Shown: positions 1 through 12,992, counted from the stretch's first letter. The stretch: DNA of 64,000 nt from Epiperipatus broadwayi (GCA_028023455.1 JAQFVV010000452.1:403001-467000), one strand, 5' to 3'. Made by a program: numbers and translations. Notes: a model not told the origin generated them from the sequence alone.

Positions 1-420
1 GTTTTTGATTTTATTATGCCCCTAGTAAAACAATGCATTGAAAATACATTTTTTATATTTAGCTTCAAAAAATATAAACAAATCAGAGGTTCCTTATAGA
101 TTTTTATAATCATTGATCTTTTTATAGATTTTTAAAAAATAGGTAGTAAACAAATCGATTAAAAACATTTTATTAGCTTAGATATATAGATACACAATAG
201 TGATTTAATAAATAAATATTTAATATGAATCTAATAAAATCAAAAACAAGAATTTCATCTTTTTGGATTCTGACTTTATTATATTCTGTTGATTATACAA
301 CCTTCTCCAATAGTCTATGGAATGTACTTAATATTTTGAATGTGATATATGAAGACTTTTGTTTGAGAATTATTATCTCAAAAATCTCAATACCTTTATA
401 AGCTATTAATGCTAAAAAAT
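1..420. other. AT-rich sequence without recognised features
   Basis: I see no open frame of note, no terminal repeats and no similarity to the other repeats of the window here. It leads into a LINE relic. Confidence 0.5.
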
Positions 421-665
421 TTTCAGCAACTTTTAACTTGGGTAATAATCAACTCACATCTGTAAACCAATTTAAATATTTTGGTAACTTAGTAGCACAC
501 AATCCAATATGTTGTTGCTGCAGCTTTTAGCAGGTTGAAAGATAAGTTATTTCATCACAATGACATAAACTACTGTAACAAAGTAGCTGCATATACTGAT
601 GTTATTTTACCAAATTTGTTATATAGAAATTAAACTTAAACTCTTTACTTACAAAGGCATTAGAA
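421..665 (+). pseudogene. C-terminal fragment of an RTE-like LINE ORF2
   Basis: Two pieces in shifted frames read as the region after the reverse transcriptase of RTE-like non-LTR retrotransposons. The first reads VNQFKYFGNLVAHN (462-503), matching the family's 'FKYLGSxIS' segment. The second reads AFSRLKDKLFHHND and then VAAYTDVILPNLLYRN (from about 522 to 631), matching 'tK..vY.aVvlPtLLYGsEtW'. The GsEtW motif is decayed to RN-stop, and a frameshift near 510-522 separates the pieces. No endonuclease, RT core, 3' tail or target-site duplication is seen, so this is a dead internal fragment. The clade assignment rests on remembered family motifs. A larger relic of what looks like the same clade lies on the minus strand at 55.3-56.6 kb. 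Confidence 0.7.
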
Positions 666-954
666 AAAAAATTATGTGAGTTATTTTATAAAATTAAGAT
701 CATAAGACCAATCAATATGTTTGCCAGCTTTCTTATAGCTATAAACTATACTATATTCTGTTTCAATCCCTCTTTTCTTTATGTTCAACATATATAGTGC
801 ATAGTACCTCATATTTTGTTACTAAACATTGATTAGAATAGGATGACTATTGTTTATTGAATTGCAAGTGCACAGTACTTTCCAATATATATAAAACAGA
901 TGCTTTTTATGTACAGTATGAGTATATGAATAGTATAAAGAAATTTTTTTAAAA

Positions 955-1245
955 TAATATAATTATTAACCCTGCAAAATTTTGCTATTTTTTGATATTT
1001 CTGATGTTTTTCTTTGTCTCACACATCAATGTAAAATAAAATAATTATTACTTATCGGAAAATAATAAATTTGACTTTATTTGATAGATATTTTTGTTTA
1101 CTACTGAAATAAATTTTAAATGTTCACATTTTGTGTTTGTAAATATAAAAAAAAATGAGATCACATTCAAAACAAAAAAAATGAGATCGCATTCAAAACA
1201 AAGAGTTCACATGTCATCATTTCTAGAAAGATTAGTTTCAGTTTA
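955..1245 (+). repeat. Dispersed AT-rich repeat, family C, copy 1
   Basis: The stretch around 1063-1130 (AATAAATTTGACTT, then a run ending TTTTTGTTTA) recurs at 20275-20540 on the same strand and inverted at 33395-33680. The flanks of the latter two match each other over at least 250 bases. This copy is more divergent. No coding capacity or clear termini are visible. It is probably an old interspersed element of unknown class. Confidence 0.45.
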
Positions 1246-2488
1246 CAAAATCAACAAAATATCTATTTTTTGTTAATATTTTTAAACATCCAAATGGATA
1301 TTTATTTATTTATTTTGTATATAATAAATTATGCTTTAAAAGTTTAATTTTTTTGAATATTTATTGCAAAATTGCAATATTTTCTTACTCGTAAATATAA
1401 AGTAGATTGTTTACATCAAAGTTAGTCTTCTAATTTTCTTTAGGCTATATTTACATTAGCTGCTAATATAATGTTATATTTTTGAAAATAAAGTATTTCA
1501 AGTCAAAATAAGTTATTAATAATTTATATTTCTTGATATCTAATAAATATAGTGTAAATTATTTTAAAAAAAATCTAAAACCATAATAAATTTGCAAATA
1601 AACACATTTTTGTGTCATTGGAAACTATAATGTTGTAAAACACTGAACATTTTACAGCCTTGGCAACAGGCAATGGATGAACATGTCAGGGCAAGGCTTA
1701 TGCCTATTGTTAGAGTGGGAATTTTGAATTTTGTGCCTTTTAGCACAAAAGTTTCAGCAAAAAAAATTATTATAATAAAATATACCATTTTATATGCATT
1801 TTAATGTATAGTACTTATAAAAAAATTCACCAGGGGAAGAATTGGCCAAAAGGCAATTTTCTGTCATCCTGAAATAGTTTAAGGTTAATAAACTGAGGAG
1901 ATACATTTACATAGTTTTTACTTAGTATGTGCTCACTCATGTATTCACAATAAAAAAACTATGGTATTTTTATTTTTAAAATAAGGTAAATAGCAAAATG
2001 TCTAACTTTCATCCTATTAAAATATATTCTGTTTTTTTTTCAATACATTTTTATAGAAATATAAGACTAATCCCTTATCAAAAATATAATCTCTCTAATT
2101 ATTGTAATATTTTAAAATCAATGTTAGCTTTAATTATGTTCTAAAATTTTGTAAAACTTTTAGCATTATGTTCAGAAAATATTTTATTACATAAATTGAA
2201 GCTGTAATTTCATCACAATAAAAAGGCAAAAATAAGTATTTGCTAAAAAAAACTTTTGTATTATTATTTTTATTATACATTTATTATTATTGCTGTTATA
2301 TAAATATATTTTATTTTATGCTTATACTGTGTGATTTATTTAAATACATAAAAAGCAGGACAATGGATTAAATTTTTTTTTTCATTTTTGATTATCATTC
2401 ATTACACAAAATACTGCACATTAAATTCAAAAAGGACAATAAAGGAAAAATAAAATGTATGTGTTTTCAACATAAACTGTAAAAAGCC

Positions 2489-2511
2489 TATATATATATA
2501 TATATATATAA
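2489..2511. repeat. (TA)n microsatellite
   Basis: A short uninterrupted TA run. Confidence 0.9.
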
Positions 2512-2829
2512 ATTATTAATCAATGTCTGTATTCCAATTATAATAAAATATATATAATTAAAGAAGCTATGTTAATAAAAAGTGAAAAGCAACAGTTGAT
2601 AAATAGACAGACAGCCAATATAAAAATTAATGAATTGTGGGAAAATTGATGTATGACGTATTGCTTTTGTTTACATTTGTAACGGTTTTTTCTAATACAA
2701 TTTGAGTCTAGTTGACAATGACTACATAGATAGTTGAAAGTACTTCTATTAAATTGGTATATATTTGTTTAAAATATTGTTACTGTATTAATTATTGTAT
2801 TGTTTTGAATAATTATATATATATATATA

Positions 2830-2996
2830 TGAAAACCAGGCACTCTCCACAAACCTGGGAGCTTAATTGTAAGTACAGGGGATTTGAACTCAGATTTTCA
2901 AGCACCCTTCAACTATCCACACTATCTAATACAACTGATACACATGACCACACACATGTAGAAAAGATAAATAACCACCAATATACATATTTTATG
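2830..2996 (-). repeat. Family A hammerhead repeat, inverted 5'-truncated copy
   Basis: This is the reverse complement of 3161-3325, with few differences over about 160 bases (CTGGGAGCTTAATTGTAAG, GATTTGAACTCAGATTTTCA and flanks). In the sense orientation (minus strand) it begins about 14 nt upstream of the predicted ribozyme cleavage site, within the 3' strand of stem II, so only the 3' part of the hammerhead is present. The GAA core reads AAA here, the same G12-to-A change seen in both arms of the copy at 37.8-38.0 kb. Together with unit 1 it forms a large hairpin with a spacer of about 165 bp. Confidence 0.8.
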
Positions 2997-3077
2997 GATG
3001 GCTGAAAAAGTTGGAGTGGATTAAAGACTGTCCATTAAAGTATGAAGATTTGCTATCTTAATATAAACTGAGCACTG

Positions 3078-3079
<2 letters not shown>

Positions 3080-3118
<39 letters not shown>
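3080..3118. repeat. (TA)n microsatellite inside family A unit
   Basis: A pure TA run directly 5' of the hammerhead-like core. The other family A copies have a shorter TA run at the same place, so this is an expansion of an internal element feature. Confidence 0.9.
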
Positions 3119-3120
<2 letters not shown>

Positions 3121-3190
3121 AGATGATAATCTGGACCAACTGATGAGTGCTGGTTTAGCATCAATTACATATATTGGCAATTATCTTTTC
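3121..3190 (+). ncRNA. Degenerate hammerhead ribozyme (family A, unit 1)
   Basis: CTGATGA lies at 3140-3146, followed by a stem II hairpin (GTGCT / AGCAT, loop GGTTT). Stem I strands flank the core (GATAATC-TGG-ACCAA upstream; ATTGGCAATTATC downstream). The expected GAA-A after stem II reads CAAT (3162-3165), so invariant G12 and the A15.1 pair are lost. Loss of G12 normally abolishes self-cleavage, so I infer this copy is inactive. It is identified as a hammerhead by alignment with the intact copy at 29041-29108. Confidence 0.7.
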
Positions 3191-3422
3191 TACATGCATG
3201 TGATCATGTGTATCAGTTGTATAAGATAGTGTGAATAGTGGAAGGGTACTTGAAAATCTGAGTTCAAATCCCCTATGCTTACAATTAAGCTCCCAGGTTT
3301 GTAAAGAGTGCCTGGTTTTCAAATATTTACACATCAAGCTTGTATCCTGCCCATCCCTCTTCTATGTATGTATAAGATAAGTCCTATACATGAGGGGTCA
3401 GAGTGATTTGAGGTCAACATGG

Positions 3423-3765
3423 GCATGGCAATAATATTGGTATCAGCATGGGATTTGGGTTTTCATCATCAGATTTTCAATGATATGGATGGCTGAAAAG
3501 TTGGAGGTTGGAGTGGATTGAAGCCTGTCCATTAAAGTATGAAGAGTTGCTATCTTAATATAAACTGAGCACTTATTATATATATGGGAGATGATAATCT
3601 GGAGCAACTAATGAATGCTGGTTTAGCATGAAATATGTATATTTGTGATTATTTATCTTTTCTACATGCCTGTGGTCATGTGTATCAATTGGATGAGATA
3701 GTGTGGATAGTTGAAGGGTGGTTGAAAATCTGAGTTCAAATCCCCTACCATCTATGGTGCTCAGA
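3423..3765 (+). repeat. Family A hammerhead repeat, tandem unit 2
   Basis: This is the second direct unit, ending around the CAAATCCCC segment (3740-3748). Its 5' part, with a CAATAATATTGG-like segment and the ATCATCAGATTTTCAATG segment, matches the 5' part of the 29 kb copy on the minus strand. That match helps fix the unit's 5' side. The unit is followed by unrelated sequence from about 3766. Confidence 0.75.
3590..3656 (+). ncRNA. Degenerate hammerhead ribozyme (family A, unit 2)
   Basis: The core reads CTAATGA (3608-3614) instead of CTGATGA, so G5 is changed. Stem II is a perfect five-pair helix, ATGCT / AGCAT, whereas unit 1 has GTGCT / AGCAT with a G-U pair. GAAA is intact at 3630-3633, followed by a short helix III (ATATGTAT) and the predicted cleavage position after A3641. 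Stem I is weakened (AGCAA against TTTGT). It is probably inactive because of the G5 change. Confidence 0.7.
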
Positions 3766-5078
3766 GAAGGAAAAATGCTGCCAAATATAAAATTGGGAAA
3801 CTTTAATGTATTTTTGGTTTATTTACATTTTTATTTGTTTGTTTATATTTTTCTTTGGACAGTGTATAATTGAAATCATGCAGTAAAACACAGCGTATTT
3901 TGTAGTTGACTGTACAGTGTCCATTATTGAAAAATTGTACTAGATTGGATTGTACATGAAAATAGGTAATAAACAATATTTTCTAACAACTATTTAATGG
4001 TAAACTTGAATATAGTTTTTTATGGAAAAAACAGAATACATTTATAATATAAACATTATCTTACTTTCAAATAATGATTGCTTTTATTGGTAAGATGTTG
4101 TTGAGAATAAAATATAATGAAAAGATGTAATTGTATAGGTCAGTGAAATCTTTTTAAAAAAAGTTTGCTATAAACAACACCACATTGGAAATTATAAAAT
4201 AAATAAAATAAAGTAACTAGCATGTTCTGCATGTAGTTTATTTGTTGTTTCAGATTAGTTTGTGTGGTTATTTATATTATTATCTGCCCTTGAATTTACA
4301 TAATCTTACTGAATTATATTTATAAATGTTTGCTGAAATTAATAATATAGTTGATACTTAGTTCTAAATATAAAGACTAGATAAAATGTTACGGATATTT
4401 TAATTATTAGAAAGTACGATGAATTCAGCAAGTTTTTATTTTTATATAAAAACTACATGCAAACATATGTCTACTTTTCGTTCTCACCACTGTTTTTTTA
4501 TATCTCAACATCTAAGTTTTAAAGTAAAGTAATATTATCAGAAATAATATAAAATAATTTTTAAAAGCAAATAAATTCTTTATTACATTTAATGCATCAC
4601 TGACAAAATGAGGAGACTTGATTTTAATGGTAAGATTTTCCAAGATAAAAATCAACCTGGTAACTTTTTTCTGACATCTAAAAACCAGACCACATAGAAT
4701 AACAACATTTTTTAAAACTTTTGTGTTTTCTTTGTTCCAGTTCTATTTCATTAAAATGAATAGTCATAATAATATAAGGTTCAAAGAACACATGAATGTT
4801 TTCAGTCAAAGACCTATTAAGTGTTGTTTTCCCATTCTATTTTTAGATACCGATCACATTCATAATTTTGCAAAACTAATACAATACCAAAATTTAAAAA
4901 CTATACTTTACCTATGAGAAAACCTGAAAATATTAAAAACAAATTAGATTGTTTGACTAAATGTTAAAAATTATTATGCCCTATAATAGTATTCACAATT
5001 CTTATTTATCTTCTTCCATCACTCATTAACAATAATTTTACTAAATAAATTTGACAAAAAGAGTTTAAATTGATAAGT
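3766..5078. other. AT-rich sequence without recognised features
   Basis: I see only short AT-rich frames and no repeats shared with other parts of the window. The 64-codon frame at 4723-4917 has no recognisable motif. Confidence 0.4.
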
Positions 5079-5236
5079 TTGGTTTTAACAGACTCACTAG
5101 ATGGTGTTCAACTGGAATGCTACTGTCTTCTGAGCTCTGTATCTAAAGTGAATTTAGTAGTAGTTAAGTTATTTTGGTGAGTGAAGACTTAGTTTAAAGT
5201 GGGTGTTAACTCATTACCTTCTAGTTTATTTCAAAA

Positions 5237-6806
5237 ATGAGCGAAAATCTTTAGCTTTTCTGAAAGTTACAGCGATGTTGTCAACATCATTGTTAATCAT
5301 AAGAATATGGACACCATTTTAAGCCAGCTATAAATGAAAAAGATAAAAGCATAAAAACATTGATGTAACAGGAAAATTACCTAGTAATAGCAGCAGTAAT
5401 GAAAAAGAAATCATTCAGATGGACTTAGACAATTGCTCTTATGCAAACACAAGAAAAAATGACATTATAATGGCAAGGTTTACTTTAAAAAGACAGTCTA
5501 CAATTTCACAGGTTAGTGATAAAGCAAATAAAAATTTGTGGTCTCTAATTAAAATTAAAAATATTAGAAATGACTTAGAAATAAACAATAAAAACAGGTT
5601 AAATAATAAATTTAATGATAATAATCAAGAATCTAACATGAATGAAAAAAGTAAATCAGGCAAACAAAGCTATGATAAAATAGTTGAGACTGGAGTGGCA
5701 TGGCTTGGTACAACAGATAACATTTTTCAAGAGAATTATAGTGAAGTATTTAACTGGTCTGATAAAGAAATAGACCTAACTATATGTTACACAAAATTTA
5801 AGCCAAGAAATGGAAACATTATCTGACAAAATTGATTTTAAACAAATCAATAATAATTCTAATGCATCCATTCCTGCACAATTACACAAATACTTTAAAA
5901 CTATCACAATGATAAATAATTAATCTTGCCAGTCATGGATGAGTATTGTCGACTATTTAAATTTCTGATCGATGAGTTCTTTGATTATTTAAAAACTAAG
6001 AAGCTCTGGAGATTAGTTTATAAAGTTCTCACACATCCAAATAATAGGTAACTGATATTAGAATTTCATAACACCATCCAGAGAGATCTCTAAAAGAAAA
6101 AATATGGTGCTGGATTGATATGGAACAGCCTGTATTGCTAACTAGTCAAATCTACAATTGTTACATCAATTTTCAACAGAGTGACTTGCAACAGCTGCTC
6201 TGTGATTATGGAACTGTTTTAAAATTTCGATATGTTATGGAAAGAATAGCTGAAATCCCAGTCCTGTCAAACATTGCATTCTTCAATCTCATGCTGAAGA
6301 AAACTATTTCACTACTAGATATCCCTACAATCTTCTCTGCTGATAACTCTCCATTGGTTGTTTCATTCAAGGGGGTCCCACTGCAATGCTTCTATTCAAA
6401 CAATAATCACATCTTATCAGAGAATGTCCAGCTAGACTCTGCCTGGTCTGCAGTAGAAGAAAACACAAATGCCACTGATGAAGACAAAATACAAAGCAAT
6501 GGCCTTTCCATCCTCTCTGAAACTACATAGCTGGGACATCATTCTCAAGTTTTTTACCTAAAAGTACTAAAAGAAAGTCAAAAAATGAAAACGAAAACAG
6601 ACTCTGGAAAAATCAACACCTGGGCCTCTGCCTCAAGCCTTGATAAAGATCAACAGTTCCAGCCCGGAACTATGAAATCACATTTTCTCCAGTATGGCAA
6701 CAAGAAAAGGAAAATAATAGATGGGAAGAAATTAACAAAGACTAAAGAAGTTATCTCCAATGGAAAACCCCATTCAGAAATGCTGACCTTCCAAAAAATT
6801 TACTAA
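5237..6806 (+). pseudogene. LINE ORF1 (nucleic-acid-binding protein) relic
   Basis: Three open pieces, in different frames, lie between the 5' leader and ORF2: 5419-5826, 6120-6530 and 6585-6806. The first is Asn/Lys/Ser-rich and may continue an ATG-initiated but interrupted frame from 5237. The second ends in a segment CFYSNNNHILSEN (about 6389-6430) that looks like a zinc knuckle of type CX2CX4HX4C with its second and last cysteines replaced and one residue missing. The third is Lys-rich. ORF1 proteins of this type bind element RNA. Here the function is inferred from position and the knuckle only, and the protein cannot be made. Whether the pieces belong to one ORF is an inference. Confidence 0.55.
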
Positions 6807-7020
6807 ACTTGAGAATCTGACCCTCATAATCCCACCCTCTCCCCTGCTGCTACCAGAGCCAGAATTACTTGTTCATGATGAGGTAACCAACCCTGGCAGA
6901 AATGATCATTTATCTAGTTCTTCAAAGTGTACTGAATAAGAGTTATGGTCATGAGCTAAAATAGCAGTTAGCTATATAAGTTAGTCTGGGTTTTCTTGCT
7001 GACTTGTCTTTGATCACAGT

Positions 7021-10000
7021 ATGAAAATCAAAATCACTGGCATCAATGTTAGGAATAAAGTCCCTTAGCAGAGTTTATACAATTAATAACTGGTTAAACT
7101 GTACTTGCCACATATTTTATGTATGGTGGAGACAATTTTACATCACAATTCTAAAGATAAAATTAATGATCTTTTAAACAAATTTGTTTTTTTTCTTTCA
7201 CTCCATTTCCCCAACAGTTCCTGGTGGGGTTTCACTTTTAATTAACAAAACTTATCCTTTCTTTTCATTTAAAATTATCCATATGGACTCCAATATGTTC
7301 ATTACTATGTTTAATCACATTGCTTTCAGTTACAACATCATATTTATATATCTTCAGAACCTCCAACCCTAATTTATAAAATCATACAGCAGATAAACAC
7401 CTATCTTGCAACCAATCCATTTCCATTATTTTGGGGACTTTAATGCATATACTATGAGTTCACATTAAAATATATTCACTTATTAAGTCAGAAACTCATG
7501 AGTGGTGAAGGGTTCTTTCCTCCAGATACTTTCTCATTTTATAATTAAAAGTATGAGTCTCTAATAGATCTCCTTTACTATACCCCAGATATTTATTTTG
7601 TGATTGAAGCTTCTGTATCACCTTTCTCTTTCTTCAACCATCATACTTTGGAGGTAGGGATGGATGTTGACCTTAGAGATGTGACACTGTTTAATTTTAA
7701 CAAGACAATCAGAATGCTGGTTAGATCATCAATGCCTGAGATGGTAATCTTGGAAGCCTATATTCCACAAAATTAACATTCCATCCCTGCCATTGAAGCA
7801 TTGTTTTTATTTATTGGAATCCTTCAATACATAATCAAACATTATGCCTACAAAATGAAGGGACTTATAAAGTTACTCAAAAAACTGGAAGAAATTAATG
7901 ATAAACTGAAAAGGCTTCCATGTAATGACACTAACATAGAGACCATATTGGAGATGAAAACACAATATAGAACCAAACTAAATTTTTTAACAAATTACAT
8001 CTCAGTAATGAGATCAAAGATTTTCTTAGCTAAAACATACAGATGGACAAGAAGTTATATTAGGTGGGTGCTGAGTTCCAAAGGCAATAAGGCCACTCTC
8101 ACATCGGTAACTAAATAAAGAACTTTAAACTGGAATCTACATGCTGCAAAAATCTATGAATACTTTAATGGTAAAATTACAGAGATCCTTCATTTGATGA
8201 GTCAACCCCAGTGAGGGGGATGGACAGCAATGGGCATGACATCTTCAAATTAGATATCTTAAAATAAAATAAAATCCCCCTAGGCAATGCACATCTGGGT
8301 ACTCATGCAATCCCCAGATAAATAATTCTCCATTTAAGTAATTTTATCACTATCTATCAAGCTTAATATGATTAACCTGTTATCAAATGGTCACCAATCT
8401 ATTAAAAATCTCTATCCAATTTCCATGGTACCTTTTTTACAAAACACACATTATGTTCCCAGCTTTCCAATCTCAGACCCATCTCAATGACTCCATTATT
8501 AATCAAAATCACACCAAAGATAAATCCAAAAACGATTTTAGCTCCATATTTCACAACCTCAATTTTACAGAAAAGGAGCATCAACTGGTGACACCATCTG
8601 TCAGTTTAAACTACTGCTTGATCACATTAAAAGGAAAAGAATGTCATTCCCAGTAGCTGTGCAATTAGACATCTCTGTGGCTTTCAATTTGATTCACCCC
8701 TGAATCCTGTTAAGTGTGCTACATGATTACTCAGTCCTAGATGCATACATTGATATCATCAGAAACCTACTGTACAACAGAGAAATCACTGTCATTCTGG
8801 ATGGTAGAATGGCTCGGGAATTTATGCCCTCAAAACTCCTAACCACAGGGTTCCCCCCTTAGTGTTCTCTTTATATCATCTGTAGATATGCTTCTGTGAG
8901 AGATTGAGGAGAGGCTCCTGAGGGTTTTTGTTCCCATAATTTTAAAAAATAATATCCATATTTGCTATATGGTTGAGGTAATAGTATTTCTTCCATCCAA
9001 AAATATATATTCACAAACTTGTAGCAATTCTCAAAAAATATACAGAGCATTGTGGACTTGGAAATTAACCCTAATAAATCTTCTACCTGGAAGCTTCTGA
9101 CAGGTCACATGATAACATAGTGTTTCATGGTCAATCCCCAAAAATTCCAGGGATTCCCAATGTTGGAATCCTCTTCTGCAATGAAGGAAAATACAAGATT
9201 CAATCTTATCTACTACTCAGAAAATAACCAGTTCACTTTCCAGGATGTATTTATTTATCCATGCTAAAGATGCATTGTTAAACATGTTAATATATCCCAG
9301 AATCAATTAGTTTCTTCCTGGAATTTAATTTACCAAAAGATTTCAAAGGAAAATTAGCACCTTATGTTCTCACCTACTTTGAGAGAGAAAGATGGTCACC
9401 ATCAGTATAAAAAAACATGCAAAACCCAACTACCCACAATAGGATGTCCTTGCACTCCATTGCCACATTTTCTTACCAAAAGCTTTCAACACATTATACA
9501 GACTTAGAACATACTACCCTAATTTAAAAAAACATCATCCCCATTGTTGCCACCAAACATCCTCCACCTAGTGAATGTTCATGGATTCAGCTATTAATAT
9601 CACAAATTGGCTACCACATTCAAATTTCAAATTACACTTTTATGCAAAAGATCTTCTACTGGGAGGCTTACAAACAATTAAATCAAAACATAGTCACCTC
9701 ACCCAGTATTCTACAAATCACAAATAAAAAAAAATCATCACCAAATTCCAACACTGGAATCTTAAACCCAAGTTGTTTGATTTTTTTTTATCAAATTAAA
9801 CATAGAAACCTCCACTACTAATCACTTTTTTGCTTATAGAAGAAGTTACTCTAATAGAAAGATACTCTAACAGACCCCAACTGTCAACTTTGCCTTAAAA
9901 GTGAAGAGACCACAATTCATGCCTTATTTCAATGTGAAAGACTGCAAATCCTCAGAAACTTCATCACATCCATTTCTAAAGCCAATGGTCACCAGATGTA

Positions 10001-10317
10001 TACCTATGCTGAAAATATAAGGAGAGGCTTTCCCCCCTCAATAAGGATTATAACATTTTTTGTATAGGATTTGGTTGATGAGGTGTAAATTGAAATTTGA
10101 TCAATCAATAAAAAAACATACTAATTTATTTCTAAATATTATCAGGAGAATAAAACAGAGAGAAGGCCCTGGCTCCTCCTCACATTCACACAACAAGATA
10201 GAGTCTTTGTACCCACTGGATGCTAACCTTGGACAGAGAATGCTCTCCAGACTGTTACTATATCTTGCCCATATGATCAAACTTTATGTTAATCATTATT
10301 ATGTTTCATTGTTATAA
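7021..10317 (+). pseudogene. LINE ORF2 relic: APE endonuclease, reverse transcriptase, CCHC knuckle
   Basis: I place the start at the ATG at 7021 (MKIKITGINVRNKV), which matches the usual APE-domain opening of LINE ORF2; the last stop is TAA at 10315. The total is near 1,100 codons, a normal length for such an ORF2. Visible landmarks are GGVSLLI (from about 7213); HYFGDFNAYTMSSH around 7425-7460, the APE 'GDFNA' motif; VAQ-to-LDISVAFNLIHP-like RT text around 8650-8700; LLYNREITVILDGRM (about 8768-8815), the RT segment before a decayed 'QG.P' motif; and C-terminal CQLCLKSEETTIHALFQC (about 9882-9935), a CX2CX8HX4C knuckle. The catalytic YADD-like site near 8970 is unrecognisable or decayed. 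Multiple stops and frameshifts make it dead. Confidence 0.8.
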
Positions 10318-10370
10318 CCACAAGCCTTAATAAAATTCTTTGTTTTTTTAAAAAAAAGGTTGGTTTTAAC

Positions 10371-11412
10371 TTGTTAGTTTATGACTATGCAAATTTCTGA
10401 TGCCAATGAAAAAAAAGCAATGAATGCAAATTAACTATGAAATATACACTCACACTTTTACTATTATATAAATAAGGAACCATCATAATAATTTTCAAAG
10501 ACAAATCAGCTCTGAAAAAATAATAATTTTTCAAATTATCAGTTTCTCAAAAAAGACTTATACCAACCTAATCCATCTCTTACTGATATGATAATTTTTT
10601 TCAATTACTGGATTTCTTCTCTGGTATTCCCTCCAATTGTTTTAATATCATTCATTAATAATATATAAATGCAGCTGTTAACTATTGAGTTCAGAAATGT
10701 GTGTAATCAATCAAGACCTTAAATGTATCATTGCTATTCCAAAATATAAGGAGTGCATTGCTGAATCAATATATTTAGTTACTTATATTTGTATATACAA
10801 TAGCCAGGATGACAAATTTTGCAAGCACTGATTATGTTATTCACTGTCTTTATGGTTAAATCTGAAAAAAAAAATCAATTGCTTTCTTCAGGTTTTAAAA
10901 ACATAGAAGTTCTTACAAATGATATTAAAATAAATTAAATATTTAATCCAAACAGATTTAGATAAACATCATTCAATAAAACTAATAATATAATTTCATG
11001 AGATAGAATTAATTTCTAATCATTTTGATATGCTTGCAAATAAGTAATTTAATATTAAATTTATAATTACTAATTGATAGTTTTAACAATATGTGATCAC
11101 TGAAATGTTAGGCTTTCTGAATTCTCATATATTATGCATCACCCTCTATTGACACTTTGCTTTGGAAATTAAAACAAACAAGTTTTATTTGTTTTCATCA
11201 AGTCTTAATAGAATAATAGACACAACAAGTGATATTAAATAATGTGAGCTAACAATCATTTGTTAAATCTGCTATCCTTATTAGATCTAAAAGCAAATGA
11301 AAATAGATTTCTTTTTTTGCAAAGGAAATTCAGCAATAAATAAATACACAAAAATTTTATTATCCTATTCATTACACATTATTATTGTCGCATTAATTGA
11401 TATATATATATA
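10371..11412. other. AT-rich sequence without recognised features
   Basis: Nothing recognised beyond a short (TA)n at 11399-11414. Confidence 0.4.
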
Positions 11413-11868
11413 TATTACAACTAATCCATACTAACCAAAGAAACTACTATAAAACACAACTAATTTACTGCTATTGGGAGACTTCTAAAGTGTAAAGGAC
11501 TAAAGAATAACAAATTTGTACTAAATATTACCCACAACTACGTACAATACACACTTTCTTAATATTAAAAGAACTTTTAAATTAGTTAATTGCTTGAGAA
11601 TCATAAATTTTTAATAATAAAGATTATTGAATTCTTCTTGAATCATCTTTATTATTAAAAATTTCTGATTCTGAATCAATTAACTTACTTAAAAGTTCTT
11701 TTAATATTAAGGGTAGGTGGATTGTAAGTGGAATTGTGGCTAATATTTAATATAAATTTGTTACCTTGTAGTCTCTCTCTTGAGAAGTCTGCTTGTAGCA
11801 ATAAAATCATTGGCTGTATTTTGTGTTTTAGAGTTTATTTTCTTTGAATAGTCTGGTTGAGTTGTCAA
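11413..11868. mobile_element. Palindromic (foldback) MITE-like element
   Basis: The left arm (about 11416-11631) and right arm (about 11637-11865) are inverted copies. The central part, with ATTAAAAGAACTTTTAA and AATAATAAAGAT on both sides, is almost perfect, and the outer parts are diverged but alignable (ACAACTAATCCATACTAACC against the reverse complement of GGTTGAGTTGT and flank). No protein is encoded. TA-rich sequence lies on both sides, which suits insertion into TA. Non-autonomous foldback or MITE-type DNA transposons look like this. The superfamily cannot be told from the ends I can see. Confidence 0.6.
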
Positions 11869-11914
11869 TGTGGGATAATTTTGATTATTTTTATTGACTA
11901 GTTTAGCTTTAGGC

Positions 11915-12992
<1,078 letters not shown>

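Larger units (their letters stand above)
666..2829. other. AT-rich sequence, mostly unannotated
   Basis: Apart from the dispersed repeat copy at 955-1245 and a short (TA)n at 2489-2511, I recognise nothing. The small open frame at 1094-1276 contains an internal direct duplication (an ATGAGATC-containing unit twice, 1155-1200) and lies inside the dispersed repeat. It is not gene-like. Confidence 0.4.
2997..3422 (+). repeat. Family A hammerhead repeat, tandem unit 1
   Basis: This unit begins with a segment (TGGATGGCTGAAAAAGTTGG, 2994-3013) that recurs in unit 2 at 3485-3504. It continues through GTCCATTAAAGTATGAAGA and a (TA)n run (3080-3118), the hammerhead-like core (3121-3190), and a 3' region ending with the segment inverted at 2830-2996. 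Equivalent cleavage positions in units 1 and 2 are 468 bp apart (3173 and 3641), which defines the tandem period. No protein is encoded. Tandem non-coding units bounded by hammerheads are the known layout of Penelope-like terminal repeats and of animal retrozymes. Confidence 0.8.
5079..10370 (+). mobile_element. Full-length, decayed APE-type LINE retrotransposon
   Basis: The element body runs from 5090 to 10359. It is flanked by an exact 11-bp duplication, TTGGTTTTAAC, at 5079-5089 and 10360-10370, which I read as the target-site duplication. It ends in an AATAAA-like signal (10329-10334) and an A-rich tail (10350-10357). In order it carries a 5' leader of about 150 bp, an ORF1 relic with a degenerate CCHC knuckle, and an ORF2 relic with APE endonuclease, reverse transcriptase and C-terminal CCHC knuckle. 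Both frames are broken by many stops and frameshifts, so it is inactive. Its layout (two ORFs, APE domain, terminal CX2CX8HX4C) fits the L1/Tx1-like or I-like groups. I cannot assign the clade without a tree. Confidence 0.85.
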
